DNA from: Ktedonobacter racemifer DSM 44963
GTDB lineage: Bacteria > Chloroflexota > Ktedonobacteria > Ktedonobacterales > Ktedonobacteraceae
Length of the DNA: 64,000 bases
Assembly: GCF_000178855.1 (NCBI RefSeq)
Contig: NZ_ADVG01000003.1
Span: 2,653,341 to 2,717,340, forward strand
Reading direction: 5' to 3'
Shown here: one piece after another, positions 61,136-64,000 of the stretch
Numbering within the stretch: the stretch's first letter is position 1
Layout: the number at the start of each line of letters is the position of its first letter
Program-made: the position numbers and the translations under genes
Notes under the pieces: generated by a model
Told to the model about the DNA's origin: nothing
The model's database searches: none
What the model saw: only the letters and a program-made list of their open reading frames with translations

Positions 61136-61711
61136 CTACTGCTCGAAAATTTCATCAAGGCTGGCGTCGGGCGGGTACTCCTTCTGCCACTCTTGGGGAA
61201 CAAATTGGTCAAGAATAGCCTGGGCCTCCTCACGCGTTTTTATGCCAAGTTGGGCGCAAAGTGCCTCAACGTCTGCCAGATCCTTACGTCGATAGGACAT
61301 AATTTTCAAGGCGAGAACACAGGCTTTTGAGGGCAAGTAGGTGGAGAGCATGTTAAACGTCTTCCAGTGCCGCGCCTGTGGATCGGGCGCGAAACCACGC
61401 ACAAAGAGCGCGGCATCATCATTGAACCAGTGCTGCTTGATCTTCATTTTGCGTGCAACGGCTCGCACTGCCATTTGAAGCAGCTTTGTTTCTCTCGTTG
61501 CCGCTGCCGTATCGGTCGTATCAGCCATGTCCATAAGTACAACATCAACATCCTGGGTGGCGCGTCTGTTTCCAACCTGCGTGACCATATAGACGCCTCC
61601 CACGAGCAACACGCGTACCGGCTCGGTAAAACCGCGCCGGGCTAATTCGTCTCCTAACTCTTGCAACAGGGCCTCAATCCGTTGTACATCTAATTGCTGC
61701 TGACCTTCCAT
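61136..61711 (-). CDS. Nucleotidyltransferase-like protein (DUF6036/AbiEii-like)
   Basis: About 191 residues from ATG 61711 (ggaaaggatg upstream; ATG 61735 is the alternative). VRVLLVGGVYMVTQVGNRRA is followed by TQDVDVVLMD: the G-G...D-x-D core of minimal nucleotidyltransferases. KACVLALKIMSYRRKDLADV continues as in DUF6036/AbiEii proteins, with the K...R...D-x-x-D helix. Such proteins act as toxins or antitoxins by adding nucleotides to tRNA or to a partner. Its neighbour across a terminator is an uncharacterised 156-residue protein. Confidence 0.72.
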   Translation of the reverse strand: MEGQQQLDVQRIEALLQELGDELARRGFTEPVRVLLVGGVYMVTQVGNRRATQDVDVVLMDMADTTDTAAATRETKLLQMAVRAVARKMKIKQHWFNDDAALFVRGFAPDPQARHWKTFNMLSTYLPSKACVLALKIMSYRRKDLADVEALCAQLGIKTREEAQAILDQFVPQEWQKEYPPDASLDEIFEQ

Positions 61712-61765
61712 GTCAATGACATCCTTTCCTGGCAAGGCTAAACGTTGGTATATTCCTTCCTATAT

Positions 61766-61792
61766 ATAAGGAACGCTTTTATATAAGCAAGG
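61766..61792. repeat. Left direct repeat bracketing the cassette gene
   Basis: ataaggaacgcttt followed by tat and a partial second unit (ataagcaagg). The same 14-mer occurs twice at 62530-62560 with a 17-bp period. Confidence 0.6.
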
Positions 61793-61900
61793 AGTCTGCC
61801 CATGAGAGAATCTGCGCATCTCAAATGAGAATCAGAACAATACACCTGCTCACGGTTCTCATTCTTGAGGCGCAGGCAATCGCTTAGCGTCAAACCCTGA

Positions 61901-62377
61901 TTACGCATTCTCGGAAGTGTGTTCAAAGGAGATACCTCCCCTTTTCTCAAGGGACAATGTCTGTGATTCTTGAAGCAAAGGTGATCTGCGAAAGTATTGA
62001 GTGTACCCAGTTGCAAAAAATTGAATGGTTCCCTCATTCCCATCGAGGGTCCAGAGCCATTCTGACATTCCATTCGGTGTTTGCCGTTTATCTGAACGCT
62101 TGATGCCTTGCAAGGTAAGTTGTGTCGCATGCGACCAGTCATAATCACATTTGACGTCAGACACATTATGAAAAATGAGCGTAGCGGGAGCAACCCAAAA
62201 CGAAAAATGGGTTTCGGGAGGAGTGGGATTAATCCATTGAAGAAGATAGTCAATATCAAAACCGATATCCCATTCATTCAAAACAAAGGCCATCGCATGT
62301 ATGGTACTATCATGCCAACCCATGTGCTCAAAATCGTCTTGAGTCCAGATTCGTTTTTCTAATGAGTAAGATTCCAT
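61901..62377 (-). CDS. Hypothetical protein, immunity-like composition
   Basis: 158 residues starting at ATG 62377 (residue 17 of the longer frame to 62425). DDFEHMGWHDSTIHAMAF, NEWDIGFDIDYLLQWI and HFSFWVAPATLIFHNVSDVK show a small, aromatic-rich alpha/beta protein. A W-x-D motif followed by beta strands is common among uncharacterised bacterial immunity-type families. No catalytic motif. It is alone between two sets of direct repeats and beside a tyrosine recombinase, so it may be a mobile cassette. Confidence 0.6.
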   Translation of the reverse strand: MESYSLEKRIWTQDDFEHMGWHDSTIHAMAFVLNEWDIGFDIDYLLQWINPTPPETHFSFWVAPATLIFHNVSDVKCDYDWSHATQLTLQGIKRSDKRQTPNGMSEWLWTLDGNEGTIQFFATGYTQYFRRSPLLQESQTLSLEKRGGISFEHTSENA

Positions 62378-62494
62378 CTTAGCTTCTTTGTCGCTCTCTC
62401 TTTTAAGAGAAAAAGCTTTCCTCAATGAGTCAGAAAGCCAATCTCTCTATCGTTTGATTTTGCCTCAAAGGTACCATTTCGTAATTTCTTTGTC

Positions 62495-62527
62495 TAGATG
62501 CGCAGGATGGATTGTGGCGTGAAACCC
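62495..62527 (+). repeat. Third copy of the bipartite TAGATGCGCAG motif
   Basis: TAGATGCGCAG, nine bases, TGGCGTGAAACCC; matches the two facing copies at 11301-11400. It lies between the cassette gene and the recombinase. Confidence 0.6.
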
Positions 62528-62529
62528 TG

Positions 62530-62560
62530 ATAAGGAACGCTTTCATATAAGGAACGCTTT
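62530..62560. repeat. Right direct repeat, two tandem units
   Basis: ataaggaacgcttt at 62530-62543 and 62547-62560. The second unit overlaps the recombinase stop codon by two bases. Confidence 0.6.
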
Positions 62561-63167
62561 AGAATTTTTCGACATACCCCGAGGCGATCTCCTCGGTGGG
62601 GATCGTATAGACTCGAATGTAGGCCTCCGACTGGTGGCCCAGCCGACGCTGCAACTCAAACTTATCCTTGCCCGTTTCTTCGGCCAGGCGGAAGCCGAAG
62701 GTGTGGCGTAACATATGGGGATGCAGCCCTCCGATGTTGCTCTCTCCCTCTTGCTCGGCGTCGTGCAGTTCGCCGATCTTCGTGACGAGTTTGTTGATTG
62801 AGCGTACCGTGAGGCGCCCGTTGGCATCGCCTTCATCAACGGCGCTCCCCACATGGTCGTCCTTCTTGGCATACTGGATGCTGCCCGCGCGCAAGAAGAG
62901 CGCCCGCGGCTGGTCCAGGCCTTCGGCATCAGCGCTGCGCTCCATCTCCGGGTAGTCCGCCAGGGCCGCGCGCGCATCCGCGGAGAGAAAGAGGTTGCGC
63001 AGGGTCTGGTTCTTGCCCCGGACATTGATGAGCTGGACCTTGCGCGCTTTGCGCAGCGCGGCTGGCGTGACCGGGGCGCGATCTCCCCTCGTCGGATCGG
63101 CCGCCCCGATCACCACCTGGTCCAGGTTCAGATTGACCAACTCCTCGCGCCTCTCTCCCTGACACAT
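62559..63167 (-). pseudogene. Tyrosine recombinase, N-terminal domain missing
   Basis: 202 residues covering the catalytic domain: GERREELVNLNLDQV (first Arg), an extended insert with KNQTLRNLFLSADARAALAD (beta-hairpin Lys region), LHPHMLRHTFGFRLAEETGK (H-x-x-R) and LQRRLGHQSEAYIRVYTIPT (His and nucleophilic Tyr). The core-binding N-terminal domain is absent. The apparent ATG lies next to a presumed IS4-like element starting near 63165, so the gene was truncated. It may retain catalysis but not normal DNA binding. Confidence 0.78.
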
Positions 63168-63248
63168 TTTAGCTAGAGAGGAAGCGAGCAGAAAAAGAGA
63201 CCGTCCAAAGAGAAGAAAGCAAAAATCATTCTCGGAGGAACGGCCTCA

Positions 63249-64000
63249 ATGGATGCATCCGCTGTATTATGGGAACGATGGAGCGCTCAAGTCAAGGAGT
63301 TGTTTCCAAAGATCCATGGGCATCAAAAGAAAACGCTTGCCTTGTTTGTCATCGGCATCGTGTTCACAGGAAATGCTGTGCTGCAACGAGTGGCCGAAGG
63401 TATCAGTTTGCATGGTATCGATCCAGCGAAGATGACCAGCATCGAACGGAGGCTTGCCCGTTTTCTCGCCAATGATCGGGTCGTGGTCACGAACGTCTGG
63501 GACGATTTTTTATCGCAGGTATTGGTATTCTGGCGCGGGAAGTCGCTGCGGTTCGTGCTGGATTGCACGCCATTTCGCGACGATGCAACCATCGTCTATC
63601 TGGGGCTGCTCGTGCATTCACGGGTCTTGCCCGTCGCATGGGCAGTGATGCCAGCTCAAGAGAAATGGGAAGAGAAACAATGGAGCATTGTGGCACGGCT
63701 GCTGGATCGCACCATCCTGCATCTGACCGGGACGGATTGCACCTTGCTCGCGGATCGAGGCTTGGCAGGTTTCCCATTGGTCAAGCTCTGTCGCGATCGC
63801 AAGTGGCACTATCTGTTACGTGTCTCGAAAGAACATACCTGTCAGCGCAAGATGGGCGACGCTTGGAGTTCCTGGTCCCGTTTTGATGCATTTGTGCACA
63901 AAAGGGGACAGCAATGGTATGGATGGGCAAAAGTCTGGAAAGAGGACACGATCGAAACCTACGTGAGTGCCTGTTGGATGCCCGATTGCGAGGAAGGCTG
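63249..64000 (+). CDS. IS4-type transposase, partial at the window edge
   Basis: At least 250 residues, open to the last base. ERRLARFLANDRVVVTNVWD (N-terminal region), FVLDCTPFRDDATIVYLGLL (first Asp), TDCTLLADRGLAGFPLVKLC (second Asp with the D-R-G-F-like motif) and a later YLLRVSKEHTC segment indicate an IS4/IS1634-like DDE transposase. The Glu region lies outside the window. It begins behind ggaggaacggcctca. Confidence 0.72.
   Translation, partial: MDASAVLWERWSAQVKELFPKIHGHQKKTLALFVIGIVFTGNAVLQRVAEGISLHGIDPAKMTSIERRLARFLANDRVVVTNVWDDFLSQVLVFWRGKSLRFVLDCTPFRDDATIVYLGLLVHSRVLPVAWAVMPAQEKWEEKQWSIVARLLDRTILHLTGTDCTLLADRGLAGFPLVKLCRDRKWHYLLRVSKEHTCQRKMGDAWSSWSRFDAFVHKRGQQWYGWAKVWKEDTIETYVSACWMPDCEEG

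Noticed and set aside
61738..62277. 179-residue minus-strand frame
   Set aside because: Overlaps the 158-residue cassette gene in another frame and has weaker composition.

Overview
The window looks like an accessory stretch of a large-genome bacterium of the Ktedonobacteria type (Chloroflexota). This is an inference. It rests on the very high load of decaying insertion sequences, the seven-PAS sensor kinase, the Ser/Thr kinase with TPR repeats, a family-B DNA polymerase beside an archaeal-type ATP-dependent ligase, and several lineage-style secreted proteins. No rRNA, tRNA or CRISPR array was seen.

Layout. 0-2 kb: a six-cysteine lipoprotein and a secreted HEFAE protein. 2.0-2.9 kb: an intact IS6-type element. 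3.5-8.4 kb: PolB, a HIT hydrolase and an ATP-dependent DNA ligase. 8.8-11.4 kb: a dead exonuclease gene, an aminoglycoside phosphotransferase of foreign appearance and a repeated bipartite motif. 11.9-17.3 kb: broken transposases, a membrane protein and a haloalkane dehalogenase. 17.4-24.7 kb: a metabolic block of NAD(P)-binding oxidoreductases, rhodanese, RidA and a DUF2090 aldolase-like gene, with several duplicated, truncated or amber-interrupted copies. 24.8-29 kb: an IS110 element with a candidate bridge-RNA leader, and a FUSC transporter. 29-33 kb: gene fragments, an IS6-type element and a peroxiredoxin fused to a cold-shock domain.

32.8-39.7 kb holds two-component signalling: a PAS-rich histidine kinase split by a nine-C tract, a truncated receiver, a decayed PAS fragment and an orphan kinase-like protein, interrupted by ISAs1. 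39.8-53.1 kb is an insertion graveyard (IS1380, IS6-like, IS66, IS701, IS3, IS1634, IS630 and two MITE families). Embedded in it are a membrane lectin-like protein, a nucleotidyltransferase-like gene, a methyltransferase and a Ser/Thr kinase with TPRs. 53.3-55.2 kb: a second six-cysteine protein, a 181-bp inverted-repeat element and an IS1-like transposase.

55.7-59.2 kb carries the most novel-looking unit. A ~841-residue protein of unknown family ends in a pseudopilin-like (T2SSG) domain without a prepilin leader. It is followed by a putative clan-CD (caspase-like) cysteine peptidase. 59.2-61.8 kb: more IS debris, then a small paralogous protein and a nucleotidyltransferase, a possible toxin-antitoxin-type pair. 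61.8-64 kb: a cassette gene bracketed by direct repeats, a truncated tyrosine recombinase and an IS4-like transposase running off the edge.
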